DNA from: Sphingomonas morindae | GTDB taxonomy: Bacteria; Pseudomonadota; Alphaproteobacteria; Sphingomonadales; Sphingomonadaceae | Direction of reading: 5' to 3' | DNA length: 64,000 nucleotides | Assembly: GCF_023822065.1 (NCBI RefSeq) | Contig: NZ_CP084930.1 | Coordinates: 2,248,001 to 2,312,000 of the forward strand | Shown: positions 35,669-45,993 of the stretch, in pieces | Position numbering within the stretch: the stretch's first letter is position 1 | Layout: each line of letters opens with the position of its first letter | Program-made: the position numbers and the translations under genes | The notes under the pieces: generated by a model | The model's input: the letters and a program-made list of their open reading frames with translations, nothing else | Told to the model about the DNA's origin: nothing | Database searches by the model: none

Positions 35669-35966
35669 CGCCGCTACCCCCGCCTCCCGCGCCCTGCCCA
35701 GAGTCTAGCGCCACCACCTACCGCCTACCGCCTACCGCCCACCGCCCACCACGCCGCGCTCGCCCCGGGCGCCCGGCGCGCCGGCTCGGGCGAGACGGCC
35801 CGGCCGCCCGTCAGAGATCGGGATGGCCGCCGTCCGGCTCGGCCAGGAGCGAGGGCGGGCGCTGCGGGTCGGCGGCGGTGCGCGTGTCGGCCGAGGATGG
35901 GGGCGCGCGACGGCCGGTCAGGCGCGCGGCGCGGCTCGCGGCGGGCGCGGGGAGCGAGCGCGGGCG
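35669..35966. repeat. First copy of a tandem duplication (holds a chemoreceptor 3' fragment)
   Basis: This segment matches 36003-36329. The last 169 bases (35798-35966) are identical to 36161-36329 with no difference seen, while the left part is diverged with indels in a CTACCGC/CCACCGC-rich tract. The identical part carries the last 50 or so codons of the chemoreceptor gene, including its stop at 35811-35813. This copy is therefore an orphan gene fragment. The whole 35528-36173 gap holds no other gene. Confidence 0.85.
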
Positions 35967-36002
35967 TCTTTCTTGGTCCCGCGCGTCACGCGCCGAGTAG
36001 CG

Positions 36003-36329
36003 CGCCGCTACCCCCGCCTCCCGCGCCCCGCCCTGCGTTGAGCGCCACCGCTCCCGCCCACCGCCACCGCCACCGCCATCGCCTGCTGCCTACCGTCCGC
36101 CAACCACCACGCCACGCCGCGCTCGCCCCGGGCGCCCGGCGCTCCGGCGGGAGCGAGACCGCCCGGCCGCCCGTCAGAGATCGGGATGGCCGCCGTCCGG
36201 CTCGGCCAGGAGCGAGGGCGGGCGCTGCGGGTCGGCGGCGGTGCGCGTGTCGGCCGAGGATGGGGGCGCGCGACGGCCGGTCAGGCGCGCGGCGCGGCTC
36301 GCGGCGGGCGCGGGGAGCGAGCGCGGGCG
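36003..36329. repeat. Second copy of the tandem duplication (3' end of the chemoreceptor gene)
   Basis: Partner of 35669-35966, at an offset of 363 bases in the identical part. It contains the true 3' end of the chemoreceptor gene (stop at 36174-36176), plus a flank rich in CCACCG triplets. The unique stretch between the copies is only 36 bases. Confidence 0.85.
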
Positions 36330-38091
36330 CGGCTCGAAAGGCGCGGCCCGGCGCGCGACGGGCGGCCGCCGGTCCGGCGCCGTGAGGCTGAAGCGCGAGA
36401 CCTCGGTCGCGAGGCCGTCCGCCTGGCCCGCCAGGCTGCGCGCCGAGGCGGTCGCCTGCTCCGCCATGGCGGCATTTTGCTGCGTGCCCGCGTCCATCGC
36501 CGCCACCGCATTGTTGACCTGGGAGACACCCTCCGCCTGAAGCTCCGCCGCCGTCGCGATCTGCGCCACCAGCGCGTTGATCTCGCCGACGCGGCCGACA
36601 ATCCGGTCCAGCGCCGCCCCGGTCTCGGTGACGAGGCCGACACCCGCGCTCACCTGCTCGCCCGAGGCGGTGATGCGGCCCTTGATGTCCTTGGCGGCCA
36701 CCGCCGAGCGCTGGGCGAGGGCGCGCACCTCGGAGGCGACCACCGCGAAGCCGCGCCCGGCATCGCCGGCGCGCGCCGCCTCCACCCCGGCGTTGAGCGC
36801 GAGCAAATTGGTCTGGAAGGCGATATTGTCGATGACGCCGATCATCTCGGTGATCTCGCGCGCCAGCCGATCGATCCCCACCATCGCCTCCACCGCGCGG
36901 CGCACCACCTCGCCCGATTGCTGCGCCTCGTCGCGCGTGGCCTGCACCGCGCCCCGCGCGCGCACCGCGTCGGCGGCCGAATCGCGGATCCGCGCCGTCA
37001 CCTCGGCGAGCGCGGCGGCCGTGTCGGCCAGCGTCATCGCCTGCTGCTCGGTGCGCCGCGAGAGATCCTCCGAGGCCTGGCGGATCTGGGCGGAGCCGCT
37101 GGTGATGGCGATCGCCATCTCGGCAAAGCCGCCCAGGCTCTCGGAGAGCGTCTCCAGCGCCTGGTTGAAGTCCATGCGTAGCGGCGCGAAGCGCTGCGGC
37201 AGCCAGGTGGTGATGCGGTAGGAGAGATCGAAATTCGCCAGCGCGGCCAGGCCCTGGCCGATCGTGTCGACGATCAGGCTGGCCTGTTCCTCCTTCTCGC
37301 GATCGGCGGCGGCGAGCTGGTCGCGCAGGCCGCGCATCGCCTCGACGAGCGCGCCGGCCTCGTCCGCGCGCGGCGCGAGCGCCACGTCGGCGTCGCGTTC
37401 GCCGCGCGCCAGCGCCGCCAGCGCCTCGGTGACGCGCGTCATCGGGCGGGCGATGCCGCGCACCAGCGCGACCAGCATGGTCAGGCACAGGATCGCGACG
37501 ACGAGGCTGGCGACGGCGAGGAGAATGCGCCCCGACCAGAGGATCCTCTCGCCCTGCGCCAGCGCGGTGGCGATCAGGCGCTGCTGGTCGGCGATGCGCG
37601 CGCCGGTCGCGGCGAGCAGCGCGTCGAAGGCGGGGCGGCTGGCGTGGAAGGCGCGCGCGGCCGCCGCCGCGTCCAGATCGCCCCCCGCCCCCCCCGGCCT
37701 CGCGCGACAGGTCCAGATAGCGGCTCCAGGCGTCGCGCAGCCGGGTGGCGGCGGCATGATCGGCCGGCGTCGTCAGGCGCAGGTCGAGCGTGTCCAGCGT
37801 GCTGTCGAACCGGGCGCGGGCGGTGTCCAGCGCGCGCGCCGCCTCGGCTCGCGCGTCGGGGCCGTCGGCGCCGATCAGCGCGCCCTGGCCGGCGCGATAT
37901 TGCAGCACCGCCTCGCGCAGCGCCACCGCCGTTCCCAGCTCTTCGACCCGCTCGGCGCCGATCTGCCGCGCCAGCGACCAGACCCCGCGCAGCTTCATAT
38001 CGGCCATGGCGCCCACGGCCAGGTAGCAGATCAGCAGGCTCCCCAGGCACAGCATCAGCTTGCGAGCGATCGACAGATCGGTGAAACGCAT
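36174..38091 (-). pseudogene. Methyl-accepting chemotaxis protein, frameshifted in a G8 tract
   Basis: A chemoreceptor of 638 residues if repaired. The ATG at 38091 starts MRFTDLSIARKLMLCLG, with a first membrane helix at about residues 14-32. A four-helix-bundle sensor, a second helix ([21 protein letters not shown]) and a HAMP domain follow. The signalling hairpin holds [21 protein letters not shown]. At 37688-37695 (plus strand C8, minus G8) the frame changes: seven G residues would join LSREAGG to AGGDLDAA. The total of 1918 bases is exactly one over a multiple of three. Mutation, phase variation or a sequencing slip would each give this. The last 50 or so codons are duplicated downstream. 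Confidence 0.88.
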
Positions 38092-38387
38092 CGGCGACCT
38101 TTCCAACGTTCGTGGGCCAGGCGGGCGCTGGAGAAGACAGTGGGTGAGCGGCGCGCGGAGGATCGTGCGGAGGGAGGACGCCTCCGGCACGAGCCCGGTC
38201 TCTCTGTACGTTCGCGCGTCCAACAGGACCATTCCGGGTTTGCCGTTGGGCTGGCTACGCAGTTTCCACGGGCGTGCCGCCGCCCCGCTTGCGCCGCGCG
38301 GCGGGGATTGCTAGCCATTTGTCCGAGTATTTGACCAGAGCGCGCGCCGCGTGGCGGCTATCGCTCGGATCGGGAGAGGAAAAGGCG

Positions 38388-40288
<1,901 letters not shown>

Positions 40289-40376
40289 TGCCGGCCCGCG
40301 CGACCGGGACCTCGCCCCGGCTCGACAAGCCGCATCGCCGCTCCCATAGTCCGGCGGGTAGCGAGGGGATGCGGGT

Positions 40377-41123
40377 GTGACACGGGCGGGGGAGGGCGAG
40401 ACGTTCAACCTGCCCTTCGCCGCCCAGGGCGCGCAGCGCATCCATGGCTCGATCGCGCGCGATCTCGGCGTCGCCATCCTGATCGGCCGCTACGCGCCGG
40501 GCGACACGCTGCCGGGCGAGGTGGAGTTCGCCGAGCAGCTCAAGGTCTCGCGCGGCGCCTATCGCGAGGCGGTGCGCATCCTCGCCGCCAAGGGCATGGT
40601 GGAGAGCCGGCCCAAGACGGGCACCCGCGTCAGCCCGCGCGCGCGCTGGAATGTGCTGGATCCCGAAGTGCTGGCCTGGACCTTCGAGGCCCAGCCGAGC
40701 GAGGCGTTCATCCGCGAGCTGTTCGAGCTGCGCATGATCGTCGAGCCCGCGGCGGCGGAGCTTGCCGCGCGGCGGCGCAGCGGCGAGCAGCTCGCCCGCA
40801 TGGGCCATGCCTTGCAGGAAATGGCCCAGCATGGCCTGGGCGTGAAGGAGGGCCGCAAGGCCGACCAGCTTTTCCACAACATCATCCTCGAGGCGGCGGC
40901 CAACGCGCCGCTGCTCGCGCTGTCGAGTTCGATCGCGGCGGCGGTCAGCTGGACGACCATCTTCAAGCAGCGCAAGCGCCAGCTGCCGCGCGATCCGCTG
41001 CCGGATCACCTCGCCCTGTTCGCGGCGATCGCCGACGGGGATAGCGACGCCGCGCGCACGACCATGACCGAGCTGATCCGGCTCGCGCTCGAGGATACGG
41101 AATTGTCGCTGCGCGAGTCCTGA
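40377..41123 (+). CDS. FadR/GntR-family regulator with FCD domain
   Basis: 248-residue repressor-type protein from a GTG at 40377. The winged helix-turn-helix covers about residues 22-90 (GDTLPGEVEFAEQLKVSRGAYREAVRILAAKGMVESRPKTGT). An FCD ligand domain follows with metal-binding positions in ELRMIVEPAAAELAA and FHNIILEAAANAP. The RWNVLDPEVLAW linker is that of galactonate- and gluconate-type regulators (DgoR-like). It sits right after the galactose-dehydrogenase-like gene and probably controls this group. A close paralogue lies at 48728-49456. Confidence 0.9.
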   Translation: MTRAGEGETFNLPFAAQGAQRIHGSIARDLGVAILIGRYAPGDTLPGEVEFAEQLKVSRGAYREAVRILAAKGMVESRPKTGTRVSPRARWNVLDPEVLAWTFEAQPSEAFIRELFELRMIVEPAAAELAARRRSGEQLARMGHALQEMAQHGLGVKEGRKADQLFHNIILEAAANAPLLALSSSIAAAVSWTTIFKQRKRQLPRDPLPDHLALFAAIADGDSDAARTTMTELIRLALEDTELSLRES

Positions 41124-41148
41124 GCCGGGGCGCGCGACCCGCCCCGGC
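41124..41148. terminator. Hairpin between convergent regulator and mutarotase genes
   Basis: A 9-bp stem (arms 41124-41132 and 41140-41148) with a 7-base loop lies just past the regulator stop and before the mutarotase stop. There is no T-run. It fits a shared transcription end. Confidence 0.45.
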
Positions 41149-41162
41149 CGGCCCGCCGGCGT

Positions 41163-42302
41163 TCAGCGCAGCGTCGAGAAGCGGTAGACGATGATGTTCC
41201 GGTAGACCTGGCCCGGGTTGAGCCGCGCCGAGCCGAAGCCCGGCTGGTTGGGCGTATCGGGGAAAACCTGCGGCTCGAGCGCGAGCGCGTCCGATTGGCG
41301 ATACGCATGGCCGGACTTGCCCACCGCCGTCGCATCCAGGAAATTGCCGGTGTAGAGCTGCACCCCGGGCTGGTTGGACGAAACCTCCATCACGCGCCCG
41401 GTCTGCGGATCCTCGACGCGCGCGACCAGGTGCGGCGTGGGCGTGACCTGCCGGGTGATGACATAATTCTCGTCATAGCCCTGGCCGAACACGATCTGGT
41501 CGTCGCGCCCGTCTCTGATGCGATCGCCGATCACGTGCGGCGTCCGGAAATCCAGCGGCGTCCCCGCCACCGGACGGAAGGCGCCGGTGGGGATGAGCGA
41601 CTGGTCGACCGGCGTGGTCGTTTCGGCCGGGATCATCAGCCGGTGATCCAGGATGCTGCGCTGCGATGCTTCGCCGCCCAGATTCCAGAAGCTGTGATTG
41701 GTGATGTTGACGATGGTCGGCTTGTCGGTGCGCGCCTCGTAGGTGAGGGTGAGCGCGCCGGCCTCGTCCAGCGCATAGGTGGCGGTCACGGTGAGCGTGC
41801 CGGGATAGCCTTCCTCGCCATCCTGGCTGGTATAGCCGAGCGTCACCGAGGCGGTCGGCCCCTGCTGCACCGAGAGCACGCGCCACATCCGCTTGTCGAA
41901 GCCCTTGAGCCCGCCGTGCAGCGCATTGGCGCCATTGTTGGTGGCCAGCGTGTAGCGGGTGCCGTCGATCTCGAAATGGCCGCCCCGGATGCGGTTGGCG
42001 TAGCGCCCCACGGTCGCGCCGAAATAATTGGGCGCCTTGAGATAGCCCGCCATGCTCGCATAGCCGAGCGTGATGTCCGCGCTGCGGCCGGCGCGGTCGG
42101 GCGTGTCGACGCCCTGGAGGATGGCGCCATAGCTCAGCACCCGCGCCTTGACGCCATGGCTGTTGGCGAGCGTGATCACCTCCACCGCCTCGCCGCCGCC
42201 GGCCGTGCCGAACGGGCTCCTCTGCACCGATGTCGCCAAAGCCTGGGTTCCCGCCATAAGGGCAAGCATGGCGGCCGTGCCCAGCATGAAGTTGCGCATC
42301 AT
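41163..42302 (-). CDS. galM: Exported galactose mutarotase (aldose 1-epimerase)
   Basis: 379-residue GalM-family enzyme that interconverts the alpha and beta anomers of galactose or other aldoses. A signal peptide (residues 1 to about 23, ending ALA) puts it in the periplasm. Family residues appear in NYFGATVGRYANRI, ALHGGLKGFDKRMW (His), VNITNHSFWNLGG (catalytic His), and the C-terminal ALALEPQVFPDTPNQP (catalytic Glu). Release of alpha-galactose by the GH27 and GH36 enzymes would create a need for it. Confidence 0.95.
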   Translation of the reverse strand: MMRNFMLGTAAMLALMAGTQALATSVQRSPFGTAGGGEAVEVITLANSHGVKARVLSYGAILQGVDTPDRAGRSADITLGYASMAGYLKAPNYFGATVGRYANRIRGGHFEIDGTRYTLATNNGANALHGGLKGFDKRMWRVLSVQQGPTASVTLGYTSQDGEEGYPGTLTVTATYALDEAGALTLTYEARTDKPTIVNITNHSFWNLGGEASQRSILDHRLMIPAETTTPVDQSLIPTGAFRPVAGTPLDFRTPHVIGDRIRDGRDDQIVFGQGYDENYVITRQVTPTPHLVARVEDPQTGRVMEVSSNQPGVQLYTGNFLDATAVGKSGHAYRQSDALALEPQVFPDTPNQPGFGSARLNPGQVYRNIIVYRFSTLR

Positions 42303-42412
42303 CCTCTCCGCATCCTGTGGCCCGGCCTTCCCGGCCGGGCGATGCGGGTATAGTCAGACAATTCCGTGAGGGGCAAGCGATGCCGGCGCGCACGCCGCCG
42401 CGCGCGGCGGTC

Positions 42413-42487
42413 TGGCTGGGGCGGCAGGGATCGAACCTGCGAATGGCGGTACCAAAAACCGCTGCCTTACCGCTTGGCTACGCCCCA
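42413..42487 (-). tRNA. tRNA-Gln (anticodon TTG)
   Basis: Read on the minus strand, a 75-base cloverleaf with a TGGGGCG/CGCCCCA acceptor, a G discriminator and an encoded CCA end. The anticodon loop TTTTGGT (complement of 42451-42457) carries TTG (complement of 42453-42455). The T arm is GCAGGTTCGAATCCTGC. It reads CAA glutamine codons. Confidence 0.95.
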
Positions 42488-42573
42488 AGGCCGGCGCGCC
42501 CCTTAGCGCGGCTGGCGCGCGCAGGGAAGCCCTGCTTGCGAGCATGGCGCGAGAGGCGTAGCGCATCCCGGCC

Positions 42574-43065
42574 ATGCCCATCGCGTCCGGTTCCGCCTCG
42601 CCCCTCTTCCTGCGCGAAGCCGAGGTGCGGCGCGGGCTGGAGCTGCTCTTCTTCGGCTATGGCGGGCTGATGCGCCGGCTCGACGCGCGGCTCGCGGAGG
42701 ATCGGCTCGGCCGCGCGCACCAGCGCGCGCTCTACTTCATCGCGCGCCAGCCCGATGCGAGCGTGGGCACGCTGCTCGGCCTGCTCGGCGTCACCAAACA
42801 GTCGCTCGGGCGCACGCTCGGCGAGCTGGAGACGCGCGGCCTGATCGCGCTGCGGCCCGGGCGCGACGATCGCCGCCAGCGGCTGGTGCGGCTGACGCCC
42901 GAAGGCGCGGCGATCGAGGCGGAGCTGTTCGAGCTGCTGCGCGCCGCGCTCGCCGAGGCCTATGTCAATGCCGGGGCGAGCGCGGTGGGCGGCTTCTGGC
43001 AGGTGCTGGAAGGCCTGGTGCCGGCGGAAGCGCGCACCCGCGTCGCCACCCTGCTCCGCTCGTGA
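42574..43065 (+). CDS. MarR-family transcriptional regulator
   Basis: 163-residue winged-helix protein. The DNA-binding part covers RAHQRALYFIARQPDASVGTLLGLLGVTKQSLGRTLGELETRGLI and the wing RPGRDDRRQRLVRLTPEG. The conserved Asp-Arg of the wing is present. Such regulators often sense phenolic or other small compounds. No linked target is evident; it converges on the TonB receptor gene with stops 4 bp apart. Confidence 0.9.
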   Translation: MPIASGSASPLFLREAEVRRGLELLFFGYGGLMRRLDARLAEDRLGRAHQRALYFIARQPDASVGTLLGLLGVTKQSLGRTLGELETRGLIALRPGRDDRRQRLVRLTPEGAAIEAELFELLRAALAEAYVNAGASAVGGFWQVLEGLVPAEARTRVATLLRS

Positions 43066-43069
43066 TCGC

Positions 43070-45895
43070 CTAGAACAGCAGCTTGCGCAGCGTGATCCGC
43101 ACGGTGCGGCCGAGCGGATCGAGATAGGCGGGCTGGTAGGCGAGCGGCGTGGCGCCGGTCGCGTCGCGCACCCGCAGCCGACTGTTGGCGATATTGGCGA
43201 CGGCGAGCGTGATGCGCGCCCCCCGCGCCCAGGCGTGGCGCACCAGCCGCGGCTGCTGCCCCAGATCGAAGAAGAGCCGGAAGTTCACCGTGGCGAGGCT
43301 GCCGAAGCGCAGCGTATCGCCCGCCGCGCCATCCACCCTGGTCGCGCTCTGCCAGTCGCCGGTCAGCCGCGCGCCGATGCCGTTGTTGCTGTAGCCGAGC
43401 TGGAATTCCACCTGATGCTGAGGCTGGCCGCCGCCGCTGCCGGTGGCGCCGCCATGCAGCAGATCGATCAGCGGGCCGCCGGGCCGGACGAGGATGTCGT
43501 CGCGGAAATAGACGGTGTGGTAGACGGCGAGCTGGAGCCGGCCGCCGCTGTTGCCGCGCCCGCCAAAGCCGCCGCGCCCGCCAAAGCCGCTGCCTCCGCC
43601 GCCGCCGCCACCACCATATCCGCCGCCGCCACCGCCGCCGCCGGGCGCACCGCCACCGCCACCGCCACCGCCACCGCCGCCGGGCGCGCCGCCGCCGGCA
43701 CCGCCGCCCGCCTGCGGCCGGCCATCGCGGCCGCCGCCGCCGAACGGCGCCCGCCCCTCGGCCTGGCGCTGGCGGAACAGCGCGCGATAGGCATCCACCA
43801 GCGCCTGCGAGGATTTGAGCCGTCGGCTATAGTTGAAGCCCCAGCGCAGCTGGCGGCTATCCTCCTCGGCGAAGTTGATCGGGCGCACGTCGATGCTCTC
43901 GAGCGTACCGTCCGCGTCGCGCACGAAGCGGTCCGGAAAGGCCTGCTCGATCGCCAGCGTGGGTGTCGGAAAGCTGGCGATGGCGTTGCGGATGCGGCTG
44001 CGCACATAATCGGCCGAGAGCGTCAGGTCGGTGTCGTGCAGCGGCTTCAGGGTGAGGCCGAATTTGGTGACGCGGCGGCTGTCGCGGGTGAGCGCCGGAT
44101 TGCCGCCGCCGGTCTGGGTGACATCAACCGTGGTGCCCGTCACATAGTCGAACACGCGCGCCTGGGGGGTGAGGATGATCGGGCCGGCGAGCTGCTGCAC
44201 CGTCGGCACGCCCTCGTCATGGGTGGTGGAGGCGATCAGCGTCAGGCCGGTACGCGGCGTCCAATTGGCGCCATAGCCGATCGTGTGGGTGGTGCCGAAA
44301 TCCGAGTAGCGATCCGCCGCGAGGTTGAGATTGGCGGAAAGGTCGCCGAGCGCGGCGAGAACATGATGGCTCCGGCTGGTGAGCGGCAGGTCTAGGCTCA
44401 GCTCGCCGTTGAGATCGCGCCGGGCGAGGCTGGTCTGCTGCAGGGTGCCGAAGCGGGTGGACCGGGTGTCGAAGCCGGCGGTCGTCCAGCCCGCCTTGAC
44501 GGTGGTGGCGAGCGGCCCGGCCGGCGCCTCCACCAGCGGCCCGTTGGCGACGAGCTGGACATCGCCGCTGTCCGAGATGGCGCGCGCGCGGGCGCGCTGC
44601 CAATCGCCGATCAGCGTGGCCGGGAGCGGGCCGAAGGGATTGATGCCCGGCGTCGCGGCGCCGATCGCCGCCTGGAGCGCGCTGGTGTCGCGGCCGTTCA
44701 GCGTATCGGTGCGGCTGTCGCCATGATCCCAATTGCCGGTCAGCGAGAGCCGCCACTTGGCGAGATCGGCATTGACGCTGACCCCGACATGGCTGGTGAG
44801 CGTATCCACCGACTGGCTGAGCGGATCGGTGCCGATATAGCGATTGATCGCCACGGGCACGCTGAAGGGCGAATAGGGCGAGCCGGGCGGCAGGATCAGG
44901 CTGGCGCCGGGCAGGCCGCGCAGGCTGTCGCTGGTGGTGTAATCGAGCGAGCCGTTAAAGGTGGCGCTGATCCGCCGCCCGAGCGGCCGGGCATAGACGG
45001 TGTTGAGCGTCACGTCGCGCGTCGCCGGGCTGAGCGAGCGATAGGCGCCGATGTCGCTGATGTTCGCGGGCTGGGCGGCGAAGGCGGCGAGGCTCGCCGG
45101 GCCGGTGGCGGCGGCGGCCGGCACGCCCGCCACCGTCAGCGGCTGGCCGGCGGCGGCGCTCAGCAGCGGATCGATCGCGCTCCGCCCGTCGGGCGCGGTG
45201 ATGTTGCCCACCGGATCATAGGGGCGGCTGGTACGCGCGTTGGAGACGAGGTCGCGATCCGCCTCGCTCAGCGACGCCGCCTGCTTGTACTTCAGATCGA
45301 TGTTGAGCCGGTTGTCGCCGCGGATGCGGGCGAGATCGAGGCTGCCGGTGCCGTTGGTGCCGCCGCCATCGGTGCTGGTGGCGGCGTCCGCCTGGCCCGT
45401 GAGCGCCCGGAATCGCCGGCGCAGCACGATGTTCACCACGCGCTGATCGGCCGAATAGCCGTATTTCAGCGCCACCTCCTCGGGCAGAATGTCCACCCGG
45501 AGGATGGCCTCGGTGGGCAGGTCGCGGATCTCGGCGAAGCTGGCGATGCGCCGGCCGTTGAGGAGGATGACCGGGCCGCCGCCACCGCCACGGCCGCGCA
45601 GGCTGCGGGTCTGCGGCGCCAGCTCGTCGAGCAGATCGCTGATCGAGTTGACGCCGAAGGCGCGGATATCGGCCGGGCTATATTGCAGCTCGGGCGGTAT
45701 GTCGCCGACCACGGCGCCGGGCAGGGGCGCCGCCTTGCGACCGGTCACGACGATGTCGTCCGCCTCGCCCTCGCCCTCTTCGGCGGCGGGCGCGGGCGGC
45801 GGCGCGGCGCGCGGGGCGGATTGGGCGCGCAGCCCCGCCGCCGGGATCAACGCCAATCCGCATACCGCCGCCACAAGCCCCCGCCGTCCCGCCAT
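43070..45895 (-). CDS. TonB-dependent receptor with a glycine-rich insert
   Basis: 941-residue outer-membrane transporter. The signal peptide ends LRAQ (about residue 25) and a DDIVVTGRK TonB-box-like segment follows near residue 47. The plug domain runs to about residue 160, and a beta-barrel ends in a terminal aromatic (LRKLLF). A stretch of about 60 residues at roughly 710-780 is almost all Gly with some Ala, Pro, Tyr and Phe, coded by GGC/GGT triplets at 43550-43740. It lies where an outer loop or strand turn is expected. The ligand is unknown. Confidence 0.88.
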   Translation of the reverse strand: MAGRRGLVAAVCGLALIPAAGLRAQSAPRAAPPPAPAAEEGEGEADDIVVTGRKAAPLPGAVVGDIPPELQYSPADIRAFGVNSISDLLDELAPQTRSLRGRGGGGGPVILLNGRRIASFAEIRDLPTEAILRVDILPEEVALKYGYSADQRVVNIVLRRRFRALTGQADAATSTDGGGTNGTGSLDLARIRGDNRLNIDLKYKQAASLSEADRDLVSNARTSRPYDPVGNITAPDGRSAIDPLLSAAAGQPLTVAGVPAAAATGPASLAAFAAQPANISDIGAYRSLSPATRDVTLNTVYARPLGRRISATFNGSLDYTTSDSLRGLPGASLILPPGSPYSPFSVPVAINRYIGTDPLSQSVDTLTSHVGVSVNADLAKWRLSLTGNWDHGDSRTDTLNGRDTSALQAAIGAATPGINPFGPLPATLIGDWQRARARAISDSGDVQLVANGPLVEAPAGPLATTVKAGWTTAGFDTRSTRFGTLQQTSLARRDLNGELSLDLPLTSRSHHVLAALGDLSANLNLAADRYSDFGTTHTIGYGANWTPRTGLTLIASTTHDEGVPTVQQLAGPIILTPQARVFDYVTGTTVDVTQTGGGNPALTRDSRRVTKFGLTLKPLHDTDLTLSADYVRSRIRNAIASFPTPTLAIEQAFPDRFVRDADGTLESIDVRPINFAEEDSRQLRWGFNYSRRLKSSQALVDAYRALFRQRQAEGRAPFGGGGRDGRPQAGGGAGGGAPGGGGGGGGGGGAPGGGGGGGGYGGGGGGGGSGFGGRGGFGGRGNSGGRLQLAVYHTVYFRDDILVRPGGPLIDLLHGGATGSGGGQPQHQVEFQLGYSNNGIGARLTGDWQSATRVDGAAGDTLRFGSLATVNFRLFFDLGQQPRLVRHAWARGARITLAVANIANSRLRVRDATGATPLAYQPAYLDPLGRTVRITLRKLLF

Positions 45896-45993
45896 TCACT
45901 GCCCCTTTCGCGCCATGCGCATCGCCGGCCGCTGTATCGCGCCGCCCGTTGCGCTGCATTGCAGCCTTGACCAAAGCGCGAGATGAACGCGAT

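Noticed and set aside
35701-35755. CTACCGC/CCACCGC tandem units as a possible origin or integration site
   Set aside because: They are simple low-complexity repeats in the diverged flank of the duplication, without DnaA boxes or an attachment-site pair.
35986-38232. 748-codon minus-strand frame as a separate protein
   Set aside because: Only its first part is chemoreceptor sequence. After the G8 tract it is an out-of-frame Arg/Gly-rich read-through, so it is the broken gene, not a new one.
43590-43700. Short regular repeats that might be read as a repeat array
   Set aside because: They are GGC-type codon repeats inside the Gly-rich insert of a receptor gene, not spaced repeats; no CRISPR structure is present anywhere in the window.
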